NCBI GenBank assembly: GCA_963210315.1
Contig: OY723279.1
Span: 1,426,001-1,490,000, forward strand
From: Rhynchopus euleeides
Taxonomy: Eukaryota; Euglenozoa; Diplonemea; Diplonemida; Diplonemidae
DNA: 64,000 nt
Reading direction: 5' to 3'
Position 1 is the first letter of the stretch, and every line of letters begins with the position of its first letter. Position numbers and translations under genes: made by a program. Below the pieces are notes generated by a model. The model was not told where the DNA came from, did no database searches, and saw only the letters and a list, made by a program, of their open reading frames with translations. This document shows, in pieces, positions 52,612 through 63,868 of the stretch.

Positions 52612-53801
52612 CTAGGCATACTTGTCCCCCCATATGGGGAACCCCCTAAATCTGGGGGAAATATGGGGGGTCGCAAAACCCCGCCCCCATATGGGGAAAA
52701 AGGCTGAAAATATGGGGAAAAACCGGTAAAATATGGGGGAATATGGGGGAAATATGGGGCCCATATGGGGGGATATGGGGGTATTCGTGCTGCAACGGGA
52801 GAACATCAAACCACTCATGCACACACACACACGAAGTGCGCGTCGAAACCGGCATCATGCCTTGTTGGGGATCCTCCAGGAGTCCGATCCTGGGGGGTGC
52901 GCGCTCGTTCAGGTGTGGCCAGGTCTGGCCCCCCCCTGGAAGATCCCCCAGGTGGGTCGCACCGACCTCCTGTTCCTCTCCTGCGCCGATACAGCGGCAG
53001 CGGAGGGCGAACGCTTCCCGGTTTGGCGGGGCACCGCAGTGACAGCGGCAGCGGTGGTGGACACATACGCACAGACACACAGAGCGCGTTCAGGGTTAAC
53101 AGCTCCTCACAACACACACTCTTGTGTTTTTAAGTCCTGTCTGGCACGTCACTCTCACACTCGCTGTCCTCCTCCTCTGGTGTGTTTGCGATTGCGAACT
53201 GCCCCCTGAGATCCTTATTAGATAAGGGAATTCACAAGCAGTGCATTCTGGGGTGTCAGGCGCTTCCGCCACTTTTGACCGCTCCGAGCGCCGAAAAGTC
53301 GGAGTCGACGCTCGTCACCAGGCAGTGCTTGACATGTTCAAGCTGCATCTGCCGGGTGGAATGAGACCTGTGAAGGCCAGTACAAGGACTGGCTGCAGGA
53401 CGCAACTGTTCTGCCAGCAAAGACAGGACTACTGGACAGCATGCTCTGATGACCGCTACTCAGACTTGAAGAAAGTGGCGGTCGGCGCTCTCACAGCACC
53501 TTTTGTGGTCTGACTCGAGCACTTCAGCCGAGCGTTTCCTCTCCGCAGAAAGCGACGATGCGAGATGGCTCTGCAAGGTGCTAGACGTCTCCTGTCAGTC
53601 GCTGACTTCACACCCTGTGAAAAGCAGAACGAAGAGAACTGTTTGTTGACTGCTTCCACCTGAGGAACCCCTGGGTTTTCCCCCATATATCCCCCATATG
53701 GGGGAAATATGGGGGAACAGGACTTGAAAAACCCCCCATATTCCCCCCATATTTTCCCCATATTTTTGGCCTTCCCCATATGGGGGTACAAGTATGCCTA
53801 G
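52612..53801. mobile_element. CTAG-flanked TIR element with CCCCATATGGGG termini
   Basis: The left end is CTAGGCATACTTGTCCCCCC and the right end is the complement GGGGGTACAAGTATGCCTAG. Inside both ends are repeated CCCCATATGGGG/AAATATGGGG words. CTAG is present at both borders and is probably the target duplication. The interior has remains of a hAT dimerisation domain near the right end. Confidence 0.75.
53420..53660 (+). pseudogene. hAT transposase dimerisation-domain relic
   Basis: YWTACSDDRYSDLKKVAVGAL is followed, after a frame change, by SDSSTSAERFLSAESDDARW, then stops. The order W...LakvA...L...STSAER-F-S is the hallmark of the hAT C-terminal dimerisation region. This is the clearest hAT signature in the window. 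The frame change and the lack of upstream domains show it is dead. Confidence 0.6.
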
Positions 53802-54596
53802 GGCAGTGAAGGCAAAATACGCGTATTTTTCAGAATCCCGATTTTAAAAATACGTTGAACGTTCAAATACGTTGAACGTTCAGCGTATTTGAACGTTTCT
53901 CACATTGCCTACCGTCTGCAGGGGCCACCAGTCACAAACCCGCCTTCCCTCAAGCAGAGCAAGGGCGAGTTGGTGGCACCAACGACAACCGTGCGGAAGA
54001 CGTCCTTGGAGCACGATTTTACAGCGACTTGCTTCGCGATGCAGTCGACAACATATCCCTTGTCCTTTGCTCCATGAAGCGGGCTGGTGCAGTTGAGGTG
54101 AACCCCTGCCGGTGGGATATGCCATCCGGTTCTCCCATGCGGGATATCCCATACGTCCTGTACCCGTAGCCCAGGTTCGGCCAGCTCACGTTCGGCCATC
54201 CACTTCCTCTACACGACGGAGTCCAGCCGGTCGAGTGGGGTAAAACTGGGAGATAGGTCGAGAGGGGGTTGGTACCCCCGCTTTTCCGGAGTTCACCCTT
54301 GAAAAGAGGGGGTACCAACCACCCCTTTCCGGGTCCCGCCCCTTCTGGGACTACAGAACCCCTCTTTCACCGACTTTTCGCCACGCGTGACACTCTCCAT
54401 CCCACCGGTGTCCCCTTTAGTGTGTGCAGGGGGCCCACCCCCTACTGCTAGGGGGGATTTCATGTGGAGAGTGCACCCAGTGGGTGAAAACGCTCAAAAG
54501 CCAAAAAAACGTTCAACTTCGACGCATTTTTTTAAAAATACGTTGAACGTTCAAATACGTTGAACGTTTTTTACGTATTTTCTATCACTGCCCTAG
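53798..54596. mobile_element. CTAG-flanked TIR element with GGCAGTGA termini
   Basis: It begins CTAGGGCAGTGAAGGCAAAAT and ends in the complement TTTTCTATCACTGCCCTAG. Subterminal AATACGTTGAACGTTC repeats occur at both ends. It shares the CTAG at 53798 with the preceding element. The interior contains a 19-bp hairpin at 54267-54320 (GGTTGGTACCCCC-CTTTTC / GAAAAGAGGGGGTACCAACC). No coding sequence is supported. Confidence 0.75.
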
Positions 54597-54754
54597 GGGG
54601 GGGGGGGGTAGCAGCAACAGGAACAATTTAGACCGAAGTTCCCCCCACACCCCCCCCCCCCCTACCCCCCACCCCTTTCTTCCCTCCAGCCGTTGCACGG
54701 CTCATATTTTGCCCCCGCCCCACTCCCACCCCCCCCCCCCCACCCTTCCGTATA

Positions 54755-55720
54755 CACGGTGGGATCTTGTAAATTTTACATGTATAACTACAAGTATATA
54801 CATGTATTATACATGTATAATACTTGCATGTCAACTATTATACATGTATAATACATGTATATGCCTGAAATATACATGTAAAATACATGTATATCAAGTA
54901 AAAATACAAGTATAATACTTGCATGTCAACTATTATACATGTATTTTTACTTGATATACATGTATTTTACATGTATATTTCAGGCATTTACATGTATTTT
55001 ACATGTATAATACTTGTCATGCAAGTATTATACATGTATAATACTTGCATGACAAGTAAAATACTTGCATGCAAGTAAAATACATGGTTTACATGCAAGT
55101 ATTTTACATGTACCGTATACGTAAATATTATGGAACGTAAATATTATGGAACGGGCCCATTTTTGGCCGGTCCGTTCCATAATATTTACGTTCCAAAATA
55201 TTTACAGGGCCAGTTCGGGACTCGGTGGTGAGGACGGCTTGCGTCAGGAATCGCGCGAAAAGTGCACGAGTAGGTCCCGTCAGGGACTCTGTACGCCGTC
55301 CGATCACCTGGTCCAAGTCCCCGAGTCGCAGAAAGCCCTGTAAATATTATGGAACGAAAAAAATCTGGAACGCCAACCCACCAGCGTTCCATAATATTTA
55401 CGTTCCATAATATTTACGTTCCAAAATATTTACGTATACGGTATAATACTTGCATGACAAGTATTATACATGTAAAATACATGTAAATGCCTGAAATATA
55501 CATGTAAAATACATGTATATCAAGTAAAAATACATGTATAATAGTTGACATGCAAGTATTATACTTGTATTTTTACTTGATATACATGTATTTTACATGT
55601 ATATTTCAGGCATATACATGTATTATACATGTATAATAGTTGACATGCAAGTATTATACATGTATAATACATGTATTATACTTGTAGTTATACATGTAAA
55701 ATTTACAAGATCCCACCGTG
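54755..55720. mobile_element. TACATGTA-type foldback element, copy 2 (with nested insertion)
   Basis: It starts CACGGTGGGATCTTGTAAAT and ends ATTTACAAGATCCCACCGTG. TA lies on each side, a possible 2-bp duplication. The palindromic interior is nearly identical to copies 1 and 3. A 333-bp element is nested at 55111-55443. Confidence 0.85.
55111..55443. mobile_element. Nested TA-inserted element, CCGTATACG termini
   Basis: It is bounded by TACCGTATACGTAAATATTA and its complement, with repeated AAATATTATGGAACG words in both orientations. The equivalent place in the other copies reads TTTTACATG-TA-TAATACTTG, so the TA was duplicated. No transposase. Confidence 0.85.
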
Positions 55721-58096
55721 TACGCATCGAAATTCAAGTGAAAAACAGAATTCCACCATCTTTATGTCGGGAACCCCCCCCCCCTCCTCCCCTTGCGAGA
55801 GAAGGTTTACTAGGGTCGGCCGTTTTTAAACAGAAGTGATCCCGACACCAGGGAACAGGGGAGCCTGTTCTTCAGCTTGCAAGCTTACAGGAGGGGGTGT
55901 GTCAAGGGGGTGTGTGTAGAAGCGTCAACGCATCAACAAACAAAATACAGGCTAAGAGCGGTTGCTGCTGAATGGTGAAGTGACTTTTAAACAGAAGTGA
56001 TCCCGACACCAGGTAACAGGGGAGCCTGTTCTTCAGCTTGCAAGCTTACAGAGGGGGTGTGTCAGGGGGGTGGGGGAGTGTCCTCTTCGGCCTATCTTGC
56101 AGTTCTCAGCGCTGGGTAGGGTTTTTATTGTCCAGCGGTTAAAGAAAAAAATCCCACCCAGACCCAACTGGGGGGAGGGTGGGGGTGGGGGTGGGAGGAA
56201 GAAGGGCTTCGGCAGCGGGAGCTTTTCGGGGGTGGTGATGGGGGGCCCCACTCCCCCCTGAACATCCACTCTAGTTAGCCGGGCTGTACAACACACTGGC
56301 ATCCTAAGTTTAAAATGTAGCTGAAATTAGATGGGTGAAAAAAAGCCGGGCCTTCCGGGGACCATACTGTCTCAGGATGCTCCGTGATGTATCCGTTGCG
56401 TTTCGGGGGGGAGGGGGGGAGGGGTGTACGTTTCGTCTGTAGGTGTCTGGAGCAATTGTTGAAGTGCAATTTCATTTCCACCACACCGTGCCAGCAAAAT
56501 AAGGGTGGGATGGGGGGGGGGGGGGAACCACCTGGTTTTTTCACCGGTGGCCATGCTGCGACACGTTCTGTCGGTGGGGGTGGGGAGTGATGGGTTTTAC
56601 TGCAACACCGCCTGGCCTTTTTTTGTTTGTTTGTCTGTCTTCTCTCGTCCCTTCCCCCCTACCTCCCACACCCACCCACCCCCCCACCCCACCACTCTCT
56701 CACACTCTTTCCTCTCCAAGTGCCTTGACAGCGTTGCCAGCTGGTGGGGGATGGGGGTGCTTCCTCAGAGAGTCTTCACCGAAGCGAGAGACTGGCAGCG
56801 AAACTTCGATGCCTCTGCCACGCCATTGCACAGTGGTGGAAGCGTGCAATGCAACAACTGTCGGGAGATGTATTTTTTGGCAGGAAAAAAAATAAGTTAG
56901 GTGTTTTAGCCAGGGTGCGCCCAGCTGGAGAAGCTGTCAAAAAAAACGCGCCTGCTCAGCTTTATGCGTCTGTGACACAGACGAGAAGAGGAGAAAGGAA
57001 GGAGAGGGGGGGGGGAGCGGGGGTGGGGGGATATAGGGGGGAAAGGGGAGGGGGGGGGGGGGGTGGAGGATTCAATTCGGAGTCGGGGCCACAGACCCCC
57101 CTCCCTGTATTCCTCCCACACACACACGCCCCCCCCCCCCCTCCCGCCCTTCTGTCTTGCCATGCGGCACACCCACACTCATTTTCAAGCCCCCCCCCCC
57201 TCTTTTTTCATCGTCGCTTATGTCCCCCCTTTCTTGCTTGCTTCCCCCCCACCCCCTCCCCTTTCAGATTGGCTTTGTCTTTCCCAGGAAACCCTCTAGA
57301 CCCGCAGCCACTATTCTCAACAGAAGCAAGTTAACAGCAGCATTACGAAGGGGACAAAGGCAAAAAAAGCAGTGTTATTTCGTCGAGAAGAGGTCCAGAG
57401 GTGGTGGGGGCTTCGATCGGAAGGTGCAGGAAAGCAGGCAAGTCGCCTCACACAAAGAGGAGACGTGCAAAGATGTGTATGCAGGGATGATAAGGGGGGT
57501 GGGGGGGAAAGCGGAGAGGTGTGGGTGTATTTTTCCCGTCACACGCAGTCTCTTGTGCCTTGCCAGTTCACGCACTGCGATTTTTTTTCGGCGGGGCAGA
57601 GAAGGTCTCCAAGAAGGTTAAAACGTAACAACACAGCACGCAGCATGCGCACCCCCCCCGCTCTGGTTCTCACAAAGCAAAGCAAAATACGCAGTTCTCA
57701 CAGTGCGCACGCCAGCTCTTTATGCCCCCCCCCCCCCTGTTCTCTCTTCTGTGTTTTCATGCGATCAACGGAAAAAAAATGCCTCATCTTTCTCGACTTC
57801 ATTTCCTTTTCCTACCTCTTTTTTTTTACGCGGCATCTCCCCTGAATGGTCCCCCCAAAAGTACTTTGTATTTCACATAACATGTGGAAGCGTCCAGTGC
57901 AGCTCACCCAGCATACCCCCCTCTCCTTCCCACCACCCCCCCTCCCCCGAACCCGGGTTTCCAACACGCCGCAACGGAGTGATCACATAACACAAACAAG
58001 AAAAGCCAGGTTTAGTCGGGGGGTGGGGCTCCGCTTTGCCCCATTGCCCCACCGTCCTCGCCACGCCCCTACCCCCCCCCCCCCTAGGGGTGGTCT
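55721..58096. other. Gene-free region with ~88-bp direct repeats
   Basis: I find no gene. A unit of about 88 bp (TTTTAAACAGAAGTGATCCC ... CAGCTTGCAAGCTTACAG) occurs at about 55823-55910 and 55984-56070. The spacer between resembles 30611-30676. The rest is dominated by C and G homopolymers (56510-56525, 57048-57063, 57128-57142, 57188-57202, 58073-58085). Open frames are low complexity. Confidence 0.55.
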
Positions 58097-58703
58097 CACG
58101 GTGGGATCTTGTAAATTTTACATGTAAAAATACCGATTTTTACATGTATTATACATGTATAATACTTGCATGTCAACTATTATACATGTATAATACATGT
58201 AAATGCCTGAAATATACATGTAAAATACATGTATATCAAGCAAAAATACATGTATAATAGTTGCATGTCAACTATTATACATGTATTTTTACTTGATATA
58301 CATGTATTTTACATGTATATTTCATGCATTTACATGTATTTTACATGTATAATACTTGTCATGCAAGTATTATACATGTAAAATACTTGCACGACAAGTA
58401 AAATACATGTATAATACTTGCATGACAAGTAAAATACTTGCATGCAAGTAAAATACATGTATTTTACTTGCATGCAAGTATTTTACTTGTCATGCAAGTA
58501 TTTTACATGTATAATACTTGCATGACAAGTATTATACATGTAAAATACATGTAAATGCATGAAATATACATGTAAAATACATGTATATCAAGTAAAAATA
58601 CATGTATAATAGTTGACATGCAAGTATTATACATGTATTTTTACTTGATATACATGTATTTTACATGTATATTTCAGGCATATACATGTATTATACATGT
58701 ATA
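58097..58703. mobile_element. TACATGTA-type foldback element, copy 3 (right end truncated)
   Basis: It starts CACGGTGGGATCTTGTAAAT and follows the same palindromic path as copies 1 and 2, including uninterrupted versions of both sites that carry insertions there. It stops at TACATGTATAAT (58703) without the closing CCCACCGTG, and adjoins sequence of another element type. Confidence 0.85.
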
Positions 58704-60600
58704 ATCATACATTGGGCGTTATTCCGTTACCAGTAACGGTAATAACGTTATTTTTGCGTTATTTTTTGACCCCAAAAAACACGGTTTGCCCCCCGGCAGG
58801 ATCCCGGGAAACCCCGGCCGGGCCCGGAAATTCCGGGCCCGGGACCGGGATTTTGAAATCCCGGCCGGGATCCCGGGGAAATCCCGGCCGGGTCCGGCCG
58901 GGGTCCGGCCGGGAATCCCGGGGGTTCTCAGTCTCAGGTCGCTTGGACCGAGGTCATCTCAGACCTATGGCTTTCAGTCCCCAGTTTCAGATTCAGACCT
59001 GCTGATCCAGAACCGCACCCTCTCCTTCCACACCAATTGTATCCACTGCTCATGGGTCCGAGTGACGACGATAGCAATGACGATGGCTCCATAGCAAAGA
59101 TGGCTACCACTGTCAAAGCTCATCTGGAACAGAAACTGTCCCAGATGGAAGTCTCCTGTATAAATACAGGGTTCGGGGTTACCACGAGTGTAACGCAGAT
59201 ACGTGCAGGTGTGTCAAGAGAGTGTGCAGCTCACAGCAGTTCCGCATCCTCCTGGTTGCTGAACTCCACAGTCCTAGGACGACGAAGAGGACGACGAGGG
59301 TCGACGTAGGCTTATCTTACGCTACGGCAGGGGTGGACTCAGCCACCCCGGGGGCAGGTTGAACAGGTTGTGTGGTTCCACTGATCAACATGTAGGTCGG
59401 CCTGTCTGATAAGACTCAGCCACCCTGCGGGTCAAGTGATTACAAAAGGGTGCCTATTTGACCAAAAGGCAAAATTTCCTCCCGCCATGCTCCCGTACCA
59501 CAGAGGCTGTTGTGTTTTGCCTCTGTGTATGCGTACGTTTTGCGATGACGGGGTGTGGAACCTGGCGTAGACCGAGCTACAACCAGGAACCAACGGCCCA
59601 ACTCGGCGCCGTGGGTCAATTTTTGTGAAAAGGCCTTGACCAGAGGCATCCCCCTAACACTAAATTTGCTCTGTTTCACCTGAACCGACCAACCAGGCAC
59701 CGTGAGGAGGCATCAGAGCCCCTCGTGGACAGCCGCAGCACCCTTCCTTTACTAACGTCAGGTTCACCACTAGCACGAAGCATCACTGTTTTACGTCAGG
59801 TATGGCAAATGCCCACCCAAGGAAGTCGAGGAGTTTGAGCCGTTGGAAGTTACCAGAGGGACAAGCAAGAGGGATCTGCAAGCAGTGATGTCTGTTGTAC
59901 CCTTGGACCACATTAAACTCAAACTGAACCCTCAGTCGTCCTTGATCGCCCGACAAGGTTCCTTTCAGCTTTCTAACAGATGGGTACTGCAACTGTCCAA
60001 CTATCTACAGACTCACATCCCAGAAGGTGCAGTCCAGGTTCCACAGAGCAAATTAAATGTTAGCATTTCTGCACAACTACCGGTACGCAAATCGCAGCGG
60101 CGGTGGAAGTGACTGACTCGAAAACGGCGAGGTATCAGTCTTGACGCTGGAAAATTCCGTTCGGAAATACCAAACACATCCACAGAAAGTGGAAGGAATG
60201 GGCGCCAAGATGATGCGAACGATTTTTGGGGGGGGGAGGGGGTGGACTGCTCTGTATCGTGATACCCGCGAGGGCAACCAAATGCAGAACAGGGAGGCAC
60301 AGGCGCACACACGAAGGCAGCACACAAGTGGCAAGTGGCAGGGGCTGGGGTCTGGGGCGCCGCGCGATTCGCTTCTCCTGACTTTCTGATCCGGCAAACT
60401 ACAAACACAAAAGCAGTACATGCACTGCAACAACAACCTCCGAAGGGAGCCACAATACCCTCGTGACTCCAAAGCAGCTGATGGCATCGGAGGGCAATCA
60501 GCATCATACGACGTCTCACAGCTGCAGAACAAGACGTCAGACACAGACAGCAAGGAATACGATATACACACACACGGACGCACACACTGTGCCGGACAAA
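58704..60600. other. Non-coding region with GC-rich palindromic repeat
   Basis: From 58710 to about 58775 there are GTTATT/AATAACG words. At 58780-58923 is a very GC-rich block of CCCGGG/CCGGCCGGG palindromes, inverted relative to 62909-63055. From 59000 to 60600 I see no gene; short frames there have no recognisable domains and no good splice context. Confidence 0.5.
58780..58923 (+). repeat. GC-rich palindromic block, left arm
   Basis: It begins CACGGTTTGCCCCCCGGCAG and continues as CCCGGG, CCGGCCGGG and AAATCCCGG words. The block at 62909-63055 is its inverted relative. Confidence 0.75.
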
Positions 60601-62431
60601 TCACTCCTCATCGTCACTCTCAGCGTCATTCACACGGAGTGACGGGAATGTCCGCCGGAAGCCACACTCCTTGCCGTACGCACCTCGCACATCTTGATTG
60701 ATGGCCAAGAGCGAGAGCTTTGCGTGGGAGTTGCGGGACATAGCACTCCGGCACACGGGGATGGCTTGCATCATGACAGAGAGTGCGCTGTCAGGTGCTG
60801 TGCAGGAAGGGGGCAAGGTGAGGAGAAACAACACACGCTCAGCAAGAGGCTTGAGCGTCTCGTTGGTAAGCTGGCGTTTCCAGAATACCCTCTCTGAGCC
60901 GACCTCGTGCTCCGACACTGCCGAAGTGTACGCCTGGTACATGGGCGCGGTGACGTCGAAGCCGATGTGCTTGCCGAGGTCTTCGCGTGGCAGCAGGTCA
61001 TCCAGCATCTCCAGGGTCTCGTACCCCTCCGGAGTCAGCTGGCGCACAGAGAGGTAGAACCCCCGGCCCGTTTCCGAGGATTCGCGCCACCGGCTCTGCA
61101 GACCGTTGTAGAAGGTCTTGGACACGCGGGCTGCGAGTCCATCCCCCGTGCTCGCCCTCTGGAGGATGTCGATCAGCTCCTCCACCTCCGCGTAGATCGT
61201 CGCCGATCCAACCGTCCCGGGTGCCTGCGCGTTGCTGTACCGCGACAAAGCGGCTCTTACCGGCGCCGCGGCACGGACGAACTCCGTCAGCATGTCCTGA
61301 AGCGCCTCAGAACCAAAGGGTGTTGTTCAGCAGGTGAGCCAGGCAGGATACGTACGGGATGTGAGCCTCTCCTGCTAGGTCGCGCGACATCTTCACGTTC
61401 GACCCACCACGATCGCTGCGCACGACCCTCACCTGTTCAATCCCCACACCGACAGCAGCGAGAGATTCCTCCAGCGCGGTGCGCACCGTAAGACCTGTAA
61501 ACGGGACATCCGAATACTGTAGCGGCAGCGCAACGGACGTTGTAGCGGTCTGTGCAATGAACAACACGACATTCTGACCCTGGATCGTCGAACCACAGTC
61601 GTGGACGATGCTCAGATCTTGTCCTGCGAGCATATCGGCAATCGTGTCGAGGTGGTTGTCGTAGACGGTCGCCCCGCTCCTCTGCCAGACCTTCTGCATG
61701 TTGACGTCTTCTGGGATGGTGAGCCCAGAGACGGCACGGAAGACCTGCGTCGCGCCACGAAACGAGAGCCCTGCCATCGTGCACACCTCCAGCAGCGTTT
61801 CCCGGACGTTGGAGTTTGCTGGTGCGGGTCGGTTGCTCGAAGGTGTGGATCGGTCGGCTGCTGGTGTGGATCGGTCGGCTGCTGGTGTGGATGCGTCACG
61901 GTTTGGCGTTGAGGCGTCGACTGGGGTCGTTGCATTGCGACCGTGGCCCTTCGTACCCACGTGGCTCGTGAGGTCGTGCCTGTCGACGCCGGGTGCAAAC
62001 GCCCACTTGCACGGAGCACACACGGGCACCTCCTGCTCGTCGCAGCATCTCGCCGTGGCCTTCGCGAACCTGTACCCGTCGGTCGTGGCCTCCGCTTTCG
62101 TCTTGACTGAAAGCCACTTGAACTCGGAGAAGCGGGTCGACAAAGACTGGGCAGGCTGCAGCTTCGGGGGGGTCAGGTCAGCTTGGCTGCTGAGGCTCTC
62201 GGCGAGGGCGGCCTTTGCCGGGCGGCGCAACTTCCCCGTCGGCGTGCGCAAGGCCACTGCGCTGGCGGCGAGCTCCTTCTTCTTCCGTCCGAGAGCAATC
62301 AGGCGGGCGATCTTCGGCATGAGGGGGGCTTTCTCATTCTCTGTGAGGACCCCTTCAGCGACGGCCAAATCGATCAGCGGCTGCCTCTTCCGCTTCACCT
62401 CCTTCAGCACCGCCTCAATGGCGTCGTCGAT

Positions 62432-62463
<32 letters not shown>

Positions 62464-62665
62464 TGTCAGTGGTGGGGTCCGGTTCCGGGGCCGCTACCTC
62501 CGCCTTGCCTCGGCGAGGTTGCTTGCGGCTCTTGCCGCCGTCGCCATCGCTGTCGCCGTCATCCGCATCATCCCTCGCCCTCTTCCCTCCTTTCTGCCCT
62601 GGTGCTGCATCACCAACGAGCAGGAAGGAAAAAAAAATGAGGAGTAACAAAAGAGTACGGTGCAT
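60601..62665 (-). pseudogene. hAT-like transposase gene, frame broken
   Basis: The first frame (62665-61307) reads: a possible signal-like start (doubtful as protein; the true start is probably near the KGGKRARDD segment), Asp/Lys-rich low complexity, a BED-type zinc finger (CAPCKWAFAPGVDRHDLTSHV..KGH), a Thr/Ser/Pro linker of ADRSTP repeats, and the transposase core (IVHDCGSTIQG, VRVVRSDRGGSN, PYVSCLAHLLNNTL). It then stops. The rest continues one frame over (from about 61315; SEALQDMLTEFVRAAAPV ... VFWKRQLTNETLKPLAERVLF). Joining needs a 1-base shift at CACCCTTTGG, so it is a pseudogene or contains a sequencing error; an intron is not obvious. The usual S-x-x-x-E-R-x-F-S of the dimerisation region is altered (PSCTAPDSALSV). 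GC-rich inverted repeats lie outside it on both sides. Confidence 0.6.
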
Positions 62666-62908
62666 GTTTGCTGTTGTGGAAGGTTTCTCTGCCGGGTGTG
62701 TGTATGCGGCGCAGTTACGTGGGGGGGGGGGGGGGGGCGGGGCGGGGTTGTGGGGTCCAAGTCACGTGCGGTATATGTGAGGTGAAATAGTCGGGTCCAG
62801 CAAAAACTAATGACATCGGGTGGATCGCAAAGGGGAAGGGGGCAACGGCAGCGTGCAATGTGCAATGTGCAAAACTCTCAAGTCATCTTACCACCCACCT
62901 ACACCTGA

Positions 62909-63055
62909 CCCCGGGGGGGTCCCGGGATGACCCCGGGATACCCCGGGGTCATCCCGGGATTTCCCGGCCGGGAAATCCCGGGAATCCCGGGAATCCCGGA
63001 ATTTCCCGGAACCCGGCCGGGCCCGCCCGGGATCCCGCCCGGGGGGCAAACCGTG
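62909..63055 (-). repeat. GC-rich palindromic block, right arm
   Basis: Read on the minus strand it begins CACGGTTTGCCCCCCGGGCG, matching the left arm at 58780, and continues with the same CCCGGG/GGCCGGG words. It lies about 240 bp upstream (on the minus strand) of the transposase start. Confidence 0.75.
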
Positions 63056-63727
63056 AAAAAAGGCAGCATTTCCCGGTGAATCTGACCCGAAACTCGGGTC
63101 CCTACCCCCCCTAAAAGAATTTTCTTGGGTAAAATATCACTCCAGGGGGCCACTCCGTGATGTCAAAAAATTGGAAAACGTTTTCTCCTAAAATAACGCG
63201 TTATTTTTCCGTTATTTTCATGAAAACTTGCGTTATTCGGACAATTTTGCGGGCGGATGGTGTAGTTTTTGGTGGAGATGGCTCCAGAATACCCCCCTGG
63301 GACCATTTTTTGGATAATAACGCACGGACATGTCGAGTTTCGTGAAAAAATCATGTTTTTTGGCTTTTTCAAGGCAAATACTGCAGAAACCCCTGCAACC
63401 TTGCAGCATCCAATGTTCCTGGAGTGAAATTTGGAGTGAAAATCACTCCAAAATCACTCAGTGTGGACGCAGAAGTGAATCCTTCAGGAATACACCCGCA
63501 CACCTCACATTGGCGGTGTATAAACCACCTGATATTTTTACTCGTTACGAGCGACGAAGTAGCGCGAAGTAGCGACGTGCCCATTTTTTCCCGGTCCGTT
63601 CTAAAATAGTTACGTTCCAAAAGTCCGTTACTGGTGCTGTCAAAGACGCTTCGCACAATATACGCACGAACTACCCAAAGTACGCTCGGGCTACGCACGA
63701 AGTACGCAGGAACTACACAATTTGAAC
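63056..63727. other. Mobile-element debris
   Basis: No gene. It contains AATAACGCGTTATTTTTCCG words similar to those at 58720-58765, and GTTACGTTCCAAAAGTCCGTTACTGG, which resembles the termini of the TA-inserted elements. Confidence 0.45.
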
Positions 63728-63868
63728 TTTCTTGCACCCCCCAGTCATTATTTGCACGCACTCCAGGTCCCATATTTGCACCAGTGCAAATATGAGACCT
63801 GGAGTGCAAATATGAGGAATTTCCGAGTTCGTCGTGATGTGCAAAACATGACTGGGTTGTGCAAGAAA
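63728..63868. mobile_element. Foldback element with TTTCTTGCAC termini
   Basis: 141 bp. The arms TTTCTTGCACCCCCCAGTCA and TGACTGGGTTGTGCAAGAAA are inverted. Inside is a second long stem, GCACTCCAGGTC-CATATTTGCA against TGCAAATATGAGACCTGGAGTGC (63758-63806). No coding potential. Confidence 0.75.

Noticed and set aside
49390-54596. LTR retrotransposon or virus-like insertion
   Set aside because: All long repeats at element borders are inverted, not direct. No reverse transcriptase, integrase, capsid or protease motif was seen.
61307-62665. Signal peptide at the start of the transposase frame
   Set aside because: A secreted transposase makes no sense. The hydrophobic start is probably untranslated sequence or a misassigned start upstream of the basic/acidic segment.
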